Below, piece by piece: positions 1-5,961 of a stretch of 6,341 nucleotides of DNA. The notes under the pieces were generated by a model. It was given only the letters and a program-made list of their open reading frames with translations. It had not been told where the DNA came from and made no database searches. The translations under genes and the position numbers were made by a program. Within the stretch, counting starts at the first letter, position 1, and each line of letters begins with the position of its first letter. This stretch comes from Deltaproteobacteria bacterium. Lineage in GTDB: Bacteria > Desulfobacterota > Desulfobacteria > Desulfobacterales > UBA11574. Where the stretch lies: assembly GCA_019313505.1 (NCBI GenBank), contig JAFDBA010000134.1:1-6341 (forward strand). Direction: 5' to 3'.

Positions 1-2
1 TT

Positions 3-1253
3 TTAATGGTCACAAAGGTTCTCACCCAACACCAGTGTATTCGAAAGGTACTGGTTTGCCAGAGATTCCGGAGAATCCATCGGAGCACCGGTAATTACCT
101 CAATCCCATTTTCCTTTAAAAGTTGCTGCGCCCGTTCTCCCATTCCACCGACAATAGCCACATCAGCCCCCTGCTCATTGAGCCACTGAGGCAGTACTCC
201 GGGCTCATGGGTAGGGGGAATACGCATCTTGGTTTCTTTTATTTTTCCGTTTTGAGTTTCTACGAATGCGAAATGTTCACAATGTCCAAAATGAGCCGAG
301 AGTTTTCCCCCGGACACGGGAACAACAAGTACTTTTGTACCTGCCGAATCTTTTTTTATGTCTGACAATTCATTTTTCTTTTGTGATTCAGGAACAGAGT
401 CTGTAAGGGTTTTTGTTATTCTCACAATTTCGTCAACGATCTTATTGAACTCCCGTGTGATTAAGAGTTCCTGGTTATCAAGAAGGCTCAAATCTCCCGC
501 ATCACCCCTCTTTACAATCTCCGGTTCCATGGGCAGGGTTCCTAATAGCCTCAGGTTTTCTTTTTTTGCGGTCAGCATCCCACCTTGCGTTTTGAAAATA
601 TCTATTATTTTTCCGCAATATGGGCACTTCAGACCGCTCATGTTTTCCACTATACCCAGGATCTCCATCTTTACCTTACGGCAGAAGTTGATGGATTTCC
701 TGACATCCGCCAGTGAGACTTCCTGGGGGGTGGTAACAATCAAGGCCTTTGCATCCGAAATGGTTTGTGCCACGGTCAAGGGTTCATCACCCGTACCCGG
801 GGGAGAATCAATAATCATATAATCAAGATCCATCCACTCAATATCAGCAATAAATTGTTTAATAACGCCGCCTTTCAGAGGCCCCCTCCATATGGTCGCT
901 GCATCTTTGTCTCCCATAAGGACTTCAATTGAAATCACTTCCATATTTGGAAGATATTTGACCGGACGGGCTTTTCCCTTCTGGTGGCCTGGCCCGACAG
1001 TTCCCTTCAGCCCCAGCATACGCGGTATACTGGGCCCATGAAGATCCACGTCCATAAGACCTACGGTGAAACCTCTCCTGGAAAGTGCTACGGACAGGTA
1101 AGCGGCAACACTACTTTTACCCACGCCGCCTTTTCCGCTCATAACCAGGATTTTATTCTTAATATGGTGTAACCTTTCATTAATTTCCTTTTTTTGCATA
1201 TCCATCTGATCTTTCCGTGTTTTGTCGTTAACGGTTTGCTTTTTCTTTGGCAT
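3..1253 (-). CDS. Mrp/NBP35-type P-loop ATPase fused to a C-terminal NifX/NifB-like domain
   Basis: The product is 416 residues. Residues about 30-285 are an Mrp/NBP35 (ApbC) ATPase: deviant Walker A SGKGGVGKSS (39-48), DVDLHGPS (68-75), DSPPGTGDE (149-157) and the CPYC pair (209-212) that in this family bridges an Fe-S cluster between two subunits. A charged linker (about 286-305) leads to a second domain (306 to about 405) with the NifX/NifB-C pattern VLVVPVSGG...HFGHCEHF (320-327), then a C-terminal CDH. Mrp proteins are cytosolic Fe-S cluster carriers; NifX-type domains bind Fe-S or FeMo-cofactor precursors. A role in building or delivering a metal cluster is therefore inferred; the target is unknown. 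The N-terminal four-Cys ferredoxin motif of some NBP35 proteins is absent. ATG at 1253 is preceded by GGGAGG (1266-1271) with a long 12-nt spacer. The radical SAM gene lies 216 bp upstream on the same strand, so co-transcription is possible but not shown. The stop codon is TAA and the gene is complete. Confidence 0.93.
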   Translation of the reverse strand: MPKKKQTVNDKTRKDQMDMQKKEINERLHHIKNKILVMSGKGGVGKSSVAAYLSVALSRRGFTVGLMDVDLHGPSIPRMLGLKGTVGPGHQKGKARPVKYLPNMEVISIEVLMGDKDAATIWRGPLKGGVIKQFIADIEWMDLDYMIIDSPPGTGDEPLTVAQTISDAKALIVTTPQEVSLADVRKSINFCRKVKMEILGIVENMSGLKCPYCGKIIDIFKTQGGMLTAKKENLRLLGTLPMEPEIVKRGDAGDLSLLDNQELLITREFNKIVDEIVRITKTLTDSVPESQKKNELSDIKKDSAGTKVLVVPVSGGKLSAHFGHCEHFAFVETQNGKIKETKMRIPPTHEPGVLPQWLNEQGADVAIVGGMGERAQQLLKENGIEVITGAPMDSPESLANQYLSNTLVLGENLCDH

Positions 1254-1312
1254 TTTCAGTCATTTCCTCCCTTTAATCTCCGATTAGTTTCCTATATCTA
1301 AAAAAGAAATCG

Positions 1313-1360
1313 AATTCCGCTAAATCCAATATTTCATTATTCCATCATTCAAACATTCCA
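1313..1360. repeat. 8-bp-period degenerate tandem repeat, six units
   Basis: Six consecutive 8-mers fill 1313-1360 exactly on the plus strand: aattccgc, taaatcca, atatttca, ttattcca, tcattcaa, acattcca. The consensus is near WYATTCCA (TGGAATRW on the minus strand). The array lies in the 216-bp gap between the radical SAM and Mrp genes. Units are diverged, so this is an old or slipping microsatellite. A protein-binding array is possible, but nothing supports it directly. Confidence 0.6.
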
Positions 1361-1370
1361 GTACAATTTT

Positions 1371-1411
1371 CTCCCGGCGGAGCCAATAATCTCTGACCCC
1401 CGCACTACGGG
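1371..1411. other. Two small GC-rich stem-loops in the intergenic gap
   Basis: Within the AT-rich spacer after the radical SAM gene there are two short hairpins: CTCC-CGGC-GGAG (1371-1382) and CCCG-CACTA-CGGG (1399-1411). Neither is followed by a convincing T-run on the minus strand, so I do not call a terminator. A T-rich stretch (TTTTTATTTT on the minus strand) directly follows the radical SAM stop, but without a strong stem. No coding potential is seen in the gap. Confidence 0.35.
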
Positions 1412-1469
1412 ATCTTCGACTGGCCCAGAGGACTATGATTTCAATGTTAAATTAAAATAAAAATTGCAT

Positions 1470-2435
1470 TCATGCTCTTGTGCAGGCTCTATCTTTCTCC
1501 TTTCTGCTAACAACCAAATAATAGATAGCCCTTTTTTTGAGTTCAGTGCGAATTTGGCCGGTTCTGATTAATTTCCCGAGATATTTGGATACCTCATTGA
1601 GATGCATATCGAAAACATCCGCAATTTGATCCGCGGTACACGGCCGCCGCTGTAACATGGAAAAAATCATTTCCTGGTTCGCCTGTACATGGCTTGCATG
1701 ATTCGCTTTGAACTCCGCAATAATTTCTGCGGTCGGGTGAAACAAATCGGTCAGGGCTTCCATGCGTTTTTCGGAAAAGGGCGTTGCATAATCCTCGGAC
1801 GGTGGACGTACAGCCGTGTTGAGCTGAATCCGATCCGGGCCTATCTCTTTTGCAAGATCGGCGATTTTCCGAACATTGGCAGGAGTTGAGTTTGTCCCTG
1901 CTATCAAAAATATTTCCATCCATACCTGTCCCTTAAATTGTGCACGAAAATCCTTTTGTCCCTTAATTAAATGATTAAATCGCAGTTGTGGGTGTGGACG
2001 GTTCACCCATTCGTAGGAGACCTGGTTCCAGGCACTCAGAGAACATTTCACTACGTTTGCACACGCAGCGGCATCACGCACTTCCGGCAGGTTTAGCATT
2101 GTGCCGTTGGACAGAAGCACCGCAGGAATTTTGCTGTTTGAACGTATGAACTCGAGCACTTCTCCGAAGCGGGAATGAAGCGTTGGTTCTCCGGAACCGG
2201 AAAGGGTGATGTAGTCCGCCCTGCCATCTTTATCTAACCAATCTTTCAGTTCGGATAACACAATGTCTGTTGGAACATATTCTTTCCGAGCGACTGTCTT
2301 TTCAGTGGTTCTTCCTAACTGGCAAAAAATACAATCCAGAGAGCATGTCTTGTAAGGGGTCAGATCGACGCCCAATGACCGTCCGAACCGCCGCGATGGT
2401 ACGGGACCAAATAAGTAATTATATTTTTTCTCCAT
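1470..2435 (-). CDS. Radical SAM protein with C-terminal winged-helix domain (COG0731-like)
   Basis: The product is 321 residues from ATG 2435. Residues 8-25 hold the opening LFGPVPSRRFGRSLGVDL, followed by the radical SAM cluster motif CSLDCIFC (CxxxCxxC, 31-38) and the SAM-binding GSGEPTL (80-86). The family uses a [4Fe-4S] cluster and SAM to generate a 5'-deoxyadenosyl radical; the substrate here is unknown. Residues about 254-309 look like a winged helix (QRRPCTADQIADVF...EVSKYLGKLIRTGQI), probably a regulatory or docking module. An in-frame ATG at 2510 would add 25 residues and has AAGGA 8 nt upstream, but those residues look unlike the family's start, and that start codon lies inside a sigma-54-like element. 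I prefer 2435, where AGGTG provides only a modest ribosome site. Genes of this type recur beside Mrp, NifX and sigma-54 regulators in anaerobes (recalled), which fits the neighbours. The stop is TGA. Confidence 0.88.
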   Translation of the reverse strand: MEKKYNYLFGPVPSRRFGRSLGVDLTPYKTCSLDCIFCQLGRTTEKTVARKEYVPTDIVLSELKDWLDKDGRADYITLSGSGEPTLHSRFGEVLEFIRSNSKIPAVLLSNGTMLNLPEVRDAAACANVVKCSLSAWNQVSYEWVNRPHPQLRFNHLIKGQKDFRAQFKGQVWMEIFLIAGTNSTPANVRKIADLAKEIGPDRIQLNTAVRPPSEDYATPFSEKRMEALTDLFHPTAEIIAEFKANHASHVQANQEMIFSMLQRRPCTADQIADVFDMHLNEVSKYLGKLIRTGQIRTELKKRAIYYLVVSRKEKDRACTRA

Positions 2436-2586
2436 GATTCTTCGCGCACCTATTTTTCTCCAGATCTTTGATTCTGGCTTGAAGGGCTTGCATCTGACTA
2501 AGCAAGTCATTTGCCTGATCCTTGGGGCTTAATATTGCCTCTCCTGATCCTCTCCGTCTCAGTGCTTTTGCACTCTTCGTACATTC
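2419..2586 (-). pseudogene. Remnant coiled-coil frame, possibly the tail of a DUF5320-like protein
   Basis: A minus-strand frame of 55 codons, too short and start-less for routine calling, ends with TAA at 2419-2421. It overlaps the radical SAM start by 17 nt in another frame, like a translationally coupled upstream gene. Its end (LLSQMQALQARIKDLEKN) is a heptad-like coiled coil, preceded by basic, Gly/Arg residues (RRRGSG). That combination resembles the C-terminus of DUF5320-type small proteins found beside NifX and Mrp genes (recalled). There is no usable start: upstream in the same frame, ATG at 2622 gives MIIDGNGAAYN and then TAA (2587-2589). It may be a truncated or decayed gene; chance similarity cannot be excluded. 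Confidence 0.35.
2500..2517 (-). promoter_or_regulatory. Candidate sigma-54 (-24/-12) promoter for the radical SAM gene
   Basis: The minus strand reads AGGCAA-ATGAC-TTGCTT, against TGGCAC-N5-TTGCW. The diagnostic GG and GC are present with the required 10-nt gap, and the -12 half is perfect; the -24 half has two mismatches. Transcription would start near 2490, about 55 nt before the preferred start at 2435. A second, weaker candidate (TGGCAT-GATTA-TTGAT, 2611-2626) has a better -24 half but lacks the GC at -12. The divergently encoded sigma-54 activator makes one of these plausible. The overlap with a possible old coding frame is a reason for caution. Confidence 0.4.
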
Positions 2587-2651
2587 TTAATTATATGCAG
2601 CCCCATTCCCATCAATAATCATGCCATGTGTAACGGCAATGTCCATATGTA

Positions 2652-2688
2652 TATAACAGTATTAATAAGTTAGGTGTAACCTGTTATA
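2652..2688. repeat. Inverted repeat enclosing a GTAAC-centred palindrome
   Basis: Arms TATAACAG (2652-2659) and CTGTTATA (2681-2688) are perfect 8-bp complements separated by 21 nt. The spacer's right side contains the perfect palindrome AGGT-GTA-ACCT (2672-2682), which carries the same GTAAC core as the repeats near the activator promoter. It sits between the two divergent transcription units, where an upstream activator site for a sigma-54 promoter would be expected. The binding function is inferred. Confidence 0.35.
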
Positions 2689-2765
2689 ATATTACTATAA
2701 TATTAATTAATATTTAGATGTCACAAAAGAAAAAATAATGCTGATAGAAAAAATTTCAAAACAGG

Positions 2766-2795
2766 TTGACAAGTGGAAATGCCGTTACTTATAAT
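2766..2795 (+). promoter_or_regulatory. Sigma-70 promoter of the sigma-54 activator gene
   Basis: TTGACA (2766-2771), an 18-nt spacer, then TATAAT (2790-2795): both hexamers match the consensus perfectly. Transcription would begin near 2802 and give a leader of about 115 nt before ATG 2917. GTAACG motifs lie in the spacer (as CGTTAC) and just after the -10, so repressor-type control, probably by the gene's own product, is likely. Confidence 0.7.
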
Positions 2796-2827
2796 AAAAA
2801 GTAACGTTAGGTAACGCTGCTGTAACG
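2783..2827. promoter_or_regulatory. GTAACG operator cluster overlapping the activator promoter
   Basis: Four copies of one hexamer occur in 45 bp: CGTTAC (2783-2788, inverted), GTAACG (2801-2806), GTAACG (2811-2816) and GTAACG (2822-2827). The first two form a perfect inverted repeat, CGTTACT and AGTAACG (2783-2789 and 2800-2806), bracketing the -10 box. The direct copies are spaced 10 and 11 bp start to start, about one helical turn, as expected for cooperative binding on one face. Further cores lie at 2630-2635 and 2676-2680. The most likely ligand is the adjacent HTH activator, which could repress itself here while activating the divergent genes from the same array. Confidence 0.5.
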
Positions 2828-2916
2828 TTTATCAGATCTACATTGTTATGATTACGGAGCGTTTAAAAATTCTCAGCAATAAAAAAATTGGGGATGTGAA
2901 GAGGTAGATTTCTGTC

Positions 2917-4326
2917 ATGCAAAATAAAACATATAATATTATGGATTCCAGTTTTGCTAGTCTACTGCTGGAATCAATGGCTGATGGTGTTTTTACCCTT
3001 AATAACAAGGGAATAATATCATCATGGAATCCATCTATGGAACGTATAACTGGCTATTGCGCGCAAGAAGCCATAGGAAAAAGCTGTAAGTTGCTTAACT
3101 TCAATCGTTGCCTTGCTGAACCATGGCCAACAAACATTAACAAATGCGGTATTTACGAAAATGCTCGTTTTGACGCTGAGGAATGCTTTCTACGCCATAA
3201 AAACGGTAATAATATATCTGTGATAAGAAGCGCAAGACTGGTATCAGATGGAAATCATTCTGTAAAAGGCGTTGTCGAGACCGTGACTGATATCACTGAA
3301 CTGAAAAAAGCTCGATGTAAAGCAGAAGATGCCGACCGTAGGTTGGGTGAAATTCACAAGTTTGATAACATTATCGGTAAAAGTCGTGCAATGCAGCACC
3401 TCTTTCTATCTATAAAAGCGGCTATTGCAAGCGAAGCAACCATCCTGCTGCAAGGCGATAGCGGTACGGGTAAGGAGCTGGTTGCCGGTGCTATTCATTA
3501 CAACAGCGATCGACACAAAATGCCATTTGTAACGGTGAACTGCATTGCACTTTCAGAATCTCTTTTGGAAAGTGAGCTTTTTGGGCATGTAAAAGGGGCT
3601 TTTACCGGAGCTGTTCGCAACCGTGTGGGTCGCTTTGAAGAAGCAGACGGTGGAACCATATTTTTGGATGAAATTGGTGAAATTAGCCCTTTTATTCAGG
3701 TCAAGCTGCTTCGTGTACTGCAAGAACGGGAAATTGAGCGGGTCGGTGAATCGAAAAAATGTAAAATCGACATCAGAATCATTGCAGCCACAAACAAAGA
3801 TCTGTACGAACTTGTCAATAGAGGACATTTTCGTGAAGATCTCTATTATCGTCTTAAGGTGTTTCCGATTTATATACCTCCTTTACGAAAAAGAAAAGAA
3901 GACATTTCGCTTCTTGCAAGTCATTTCATAACTGTTCAGAATAAAAAAACCGGTAAAAAAATCAACGGTGTCTCGCAATCTGCAATGAGAATTCTCATGG
4001 ACTACACCTGGCCCGGCAATGTGCGTGAGCTGGAAAATGCAATTGAGCATGCCTTTGTTCTTTGCAATGATGAGCACATTGATATTTTTGACCTTCCTGT
4101 TGAAATACGGCAGATTGAATATCATCTCCCTAAACCAAAATCAGTTAACCGGCCCTCAAGTTCTTTATCGCTACGGAAAAAGCTTTCCCGAGAAAAACTG
4201 CTTGAACTTCTTAATGAATGCGGTTGGAATAAGGCTGAAGTTGCACGTCGAGTGGGCTTGAGCAGAACTGCAATCTGGAAGTATATGAAGAAGTTGGATA
4301 TCCCTCTTAAACGGCCGTCAGATTAA
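2917..4326 (+). CDS. PAS-domain sigma-54-dependent transcriptional activator
   Basis: The product is 469 residues, a complete bacterial enhancer-binding protein. An N-terminal PAS domain (about 12-130, ending TVTDITEL) carries cysteines at 48, 57, 65, 77 and 90. A short helical linker leads to the AAA+ domain (about 150-380) with Walker A GDSGTGKE (180-187), the sigma-54 contact loop GAFTGA (227-232), Walker B GGTIFLDE (245-252) and the later REDLYYR and NVRELENAIEHA motifs. A Fis-type helix-turn-helix lies near 438-459 (NKAEVARRVGLSRTAIWKYM). There is no receiver domain, so the signal is probably sensed in the cytosol by the PAS domain, by metal, Fe-S or redox change at the cysteines. ATG 2917 is the first possible start: TAG lies in frame just upstream. 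AAGAGGT (2899-2905) is a ribosome site with a rather long spacer. The likely targets are itself and the divergent radical SAM/Mrp genes; regulation of the cytochrome is possible but unsupported. Confidence 0.95.
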   Translation: MQNKTYNIMDSSFASLLLESMADGVFTLNNKGIISSWNPSMERITGYCAQEAIGKSCKLLNFNRCLAEPWPTNINKCGIYENARFDAEECFLRHKNGNNISVIRSARLVSDGNHSVKGVVETVTDITELKKARCKAEDADRRLGEIHKFDNIIGKSRAMQHLFLSIKAAIASEATILLQGDSGTGKELVAGAIHYNSDRHKMPFVTVNCIALSESLLESELFGHVKGAFTGAVRNRVGRFEEADGGTIFLDEIGEISPFIQVKLLRVLQEREIERVGESKKCKIDIRIIAATNKDLYELVNRGHFREDLYYRLKVFPIYIPPLRKRKEDISLLASHFITVQNKKTGKKINGVSQSAMRILMDYTWPGNVRELENAIEHAFVLCNDEHIDIFDLPVEIRQIEYHLPKPKSVNRPSSSLSLRKKLSREKLLELLNECGWNKAEVARRVGLSRTAIWKYMKKLDIPLKRPSD

Positions 4327-4367
4327 ATGTGTGGAACATTTTGGCTTAAATGCCTTTGTGAAAATAG

Positions 4368-4454
4368 CAAATCGACCCCAAGGACCTATACCAAAGGGCC
4401 GATTTGCTCATTAAAAAGGGGGTAATATGGAAATGGAGGTTGCCAAGTTGAACC
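4368..4454 (+). repeat. 87-bp dispersed repeat, copy A
   Basis: This copy matches 6116-6202 in the same orientation, with roughly 80-85% identity by eye, the same length and one compensating 1-nt indel pair. The left part is a hairpin: AGCAAATCG (4366-4374) pairs with CGATTTGCT (4400-4408), with CCC/GGG inside. The right part is AAGGGGG-TAAT-ATG (ATG at 4427) followed by codons reading MEMEVAKLN, and then similarity ends. Copy A's frame continues to TAA at 4484-4486 (19 codons). The layout of hairpin, ribosome site and a conserved start of translation suggests the truncated 5' end of a mobile-element gene or a structured leader; I cannot name the family. The hairpin may also help terminate the convergent transcripts. 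Confidence 0.7.
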
Positions 4455-4494
4455 CCGAGAAAAACTGCTCTCACTTCTTGGGCTAATTTTTTTT
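4454..4494 (+). terminator. Probable rho-independent terminator after the activator gene
   Basis: CCCGAGAA (4454-4461) pairs with TTCTTGGG (4475-4482) as 8 pairs including one G-U, with a 13-nt loop. A run of eight T (4487-4494) follows after CTAA. It would stop plus-strand transcription from the activator before it runs antisense into the cytochrome, whose stop codon overlaps this element. Confidence 0.45.
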
Positions 4495-5961
4495 GGAACG
4501 CCAGAATTTAGGTTTTAATTTCTTTATTGGCACCTTTTCTTTGTGATCGGTTCGTTTTGTGAAGCGACATCCGACAATAGCAGGATCGTCTTTATAGCCT
4601 AAGGCCTCGAAATCCATAACCCCATCATAGGAATGACAGTTCGTGCAGGAAAGAGCCTGATCTTTGGGAACCACTTCGTGGTTTATACGCCAATACATTT
4701 TCGTATTCACAAATTTAATTTTGCCGCTATATTTTAAACCGGCAGCCTTCATCCCGTCCCTTGCCGCCCTGTCCCAGTCAAAGTGTTTCCAATACCCACC
4801 CCAGAGCTTGGGAATAATAAGGTATTCATATTTAGCATCGGCAGGTTGTATGCCGGAAAAGAGTTTATAAGGGGTAATTTTTGCTTTCGGATCGCTTATG
4901 TCCCCTACAGGCGAATTTAGATAAGTGATACCGTCCAGATTGACAGAGTCTCCTGTCAAATATTGCCGATGTTTCCCATTGTACCAGGCATAGTCCGGCC
5001 TTACGTTTTGCTTTTTTATTAAAAGTCCCTTCTTTTTATGGTGAGTAGTAATGCAGTAGGGATCATCCTGCGATACCTTCATGGTCTTTCCTGCCTTGGA
5101 CCAGTCCCAAAACATGAGGGTCGGCTTGGCCTTTGCAAATGTCGGGATATGACATGTCTGGCAGGCAATGGAATTGCAATGATCATTCAATTTTTTTAGC
5201 AGGGGATGCTCATCCGAGTGCGGTTTTTCATCATGACAGTCCGTGCAGGATACGCTTCCCTCGCTGACCGCGCTGGTAGTGCTGCTGCCTGATATCTTAT
5301 GTTTATGGGCCACATGGCATTCCTGGCAGGAAAAATCCTCTCCCCCCATGTGTACATCATGGGAGTAGGGCGGATCCTTTAATGTACTGTCAAGATCCCC
5401 ATGTTTTATGGCATCACCACCACCTCCGTACCAGTGGCATGCCCCGCAATTAGCCCTGGTGGGAGGCCCAACGCTCTGCGCAATCTTGACCAGATTCAGG
5501 TCCTCTTTTTCCTTACCGCAACCGGTAGGAATTTTTTTGTAAGTGCCGGTGGTATCATGGCACACAAGGCAATCAATTTTTGAAGGGTCCGAAAAATCAA
5601 AAGAGGCGTCCTTCCAACCATAACCGATGTGACAGCTGGTGCACCTGCACCAGTTGGAGGTTGTTGAAATTCAGAAATTATTTATAAGATTTTTTTTGCC
5701 CAGGTTTTTGTTATTCTCATATCCTTCAAGAAAAGGCGTGGGTCCCTTCCATAACCAGTGAGCTGAAGAAAGTATAGCTTCTCCTTCTTCCTGGTGACAT
5801 TTGAGACAATCTCTTGTTACAGATGCTCCGTCAGGATAAGGACCTACCATATGCTGTGAGCAATCTGAAGGATCAGAGGGTTTTTCTTTAGCCTGGGATG
5901 AATTTGGATAAACACATATAGCCAACATAAAATATGAGATTAAAAGTATACGGACAACCAT
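4483..5961 (-). CDS. Octaheme tetrathionate-reductase-like cytochrome c with an in-frame TGA (putative selenoprotein)
   Basis: Read through the TGA at 5671-5673 (codon 97), the product is 492 residues. A Sec signal peptide (1-24, cleavage after SSQA) exports it to the periplasm. Eight CxxCH sites are visible: 52-56, 107-111, 131-135, 172-176, 212-216, 239-243, 267-271 and 439-443. The order, GYGWKD after heme 2 and TGTYKK after heme 3 fit the octaheme tetrathionate reductase (OTR) family, which in vitro reduces tetrathionate, nitrite and hydroxylamine. The TGA replaces the Cys recalled in NNFC of homologues; Asp183 and Lys186 stand where OTR's active-site Asp and heme-ligating Lys should be. 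Without recoding, heme 2 is lost and the rest has no start: GTG 5565 lies inside heme motif 3. There is no frame change and no second lesion. ATG 5961 has GGAGG (5970-5974) 8 nt upstream. The stop is TAG. The gene stands alone, flanked by direct repeats. The alternative is a recent nonsense mutation. The family call is firm; Sec insertion is probable. Confidence 0.85.
5636..5653 (-). promoter_or_regulatory. Candidate bacterial SECIS element downstream of the UGA
   Basis: In the mRNA, CUGGUGC-AGGU-GCACCAG forms a perfect 7-bp stem with a four-base loop. It begins 17 nt after the UGA (5671-5673), which puts the loop 24 nt after it. Recalled bacterial SECIS rules are an apical loop about 16-37 nt from the UGA, a short stem and a G in the first two loop bases; this fits all three. 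The apex resembles the GCAGGUCUGCACC apex of E. coli fdhF. A possible lower stem pairs UCCAA(C) before it with (G)UUGGA after it. The hairpin lies within the codons for W104-S109, including an extra Cys (105) before heme motif 2. SelB would bind it to deliver Sec-tRNA; no sel genes lie in the window. Confidence 0.6.

Larger units (their letters stand above)
2587..2916. other. AT-rich divergent intergenic control region
   Basis: No gene is supported here. The region separates the minus-strand radical SAM/Mrp genes from the plus-strand activator. It holds an isolated GTAACG (2630-2635), an inverted repeat (2652-2688), two copies of TATAATATTA (2685-2694 and 2696-2705), a consensus sigma-70 promoter (2766-2795) and a cluster of GTAACG motifs (2783-2827). 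The last 90 bases are an untranslated leader for the activator with no clear structure. An 18-codon ATG frame (2738-2794) has no ribosome site and overlaps the promoter. Confidence 0.7.

Noticed and set aside
1255..1265. Out-of-frame ATG between the ribosome site and the Mrp start (minus strand, 11-codon frame)
   Set aside because: The ATG lies only 2 nt after GGAGG, too close for efficient initiation, and the short frame shows no sign of selection.
1689..1889. Small open frames on the opposite strand of the radical SAM, Mrp, activator and cytochrome genes
   Set aside because: They are shadows of strongly supported genes, without ribosome sites or recognisable motifs.
2738..2794. 18-codon ATG frame upstream of the activator
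   Set aside because: It has no ribosome site and overlaps the -35 and -10 boxes of the consensus promoter.
4366..4408. CRISPR-like repeat or tRNA-like fold
   Set aside because: Only two dispersed copies exist, with no spacer array, and the hairpin has no cloverleaf.
4483..5565. Independent 360-residue heptaheme-like gene starting at GTG 5565
   Set aside because: The GTG is the middle codon of the CLVCH heme motif, has no ribosome site, and the same frame upstream encodes another conserved heme site and the signal peptide.
5671..5673. Frameshift as the cause of the split cytochrome
   Set aside because: Both parts are in the same frame; only one codon is a stop.
5671..5673. Genome-wide TGA reassignment (to Trp or Gly)
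   Set aside because: The other genes have no internal TGA, use TGG and GGN normally, and the radical SAM gene appears to end properly at a TGA.
5671..5961. Independent 96-residue monoheme cytochrome
   Set aside because: It carries only one CxxCH, ends abruptly at the TGA, and the homologous sequence continues in the same frame.
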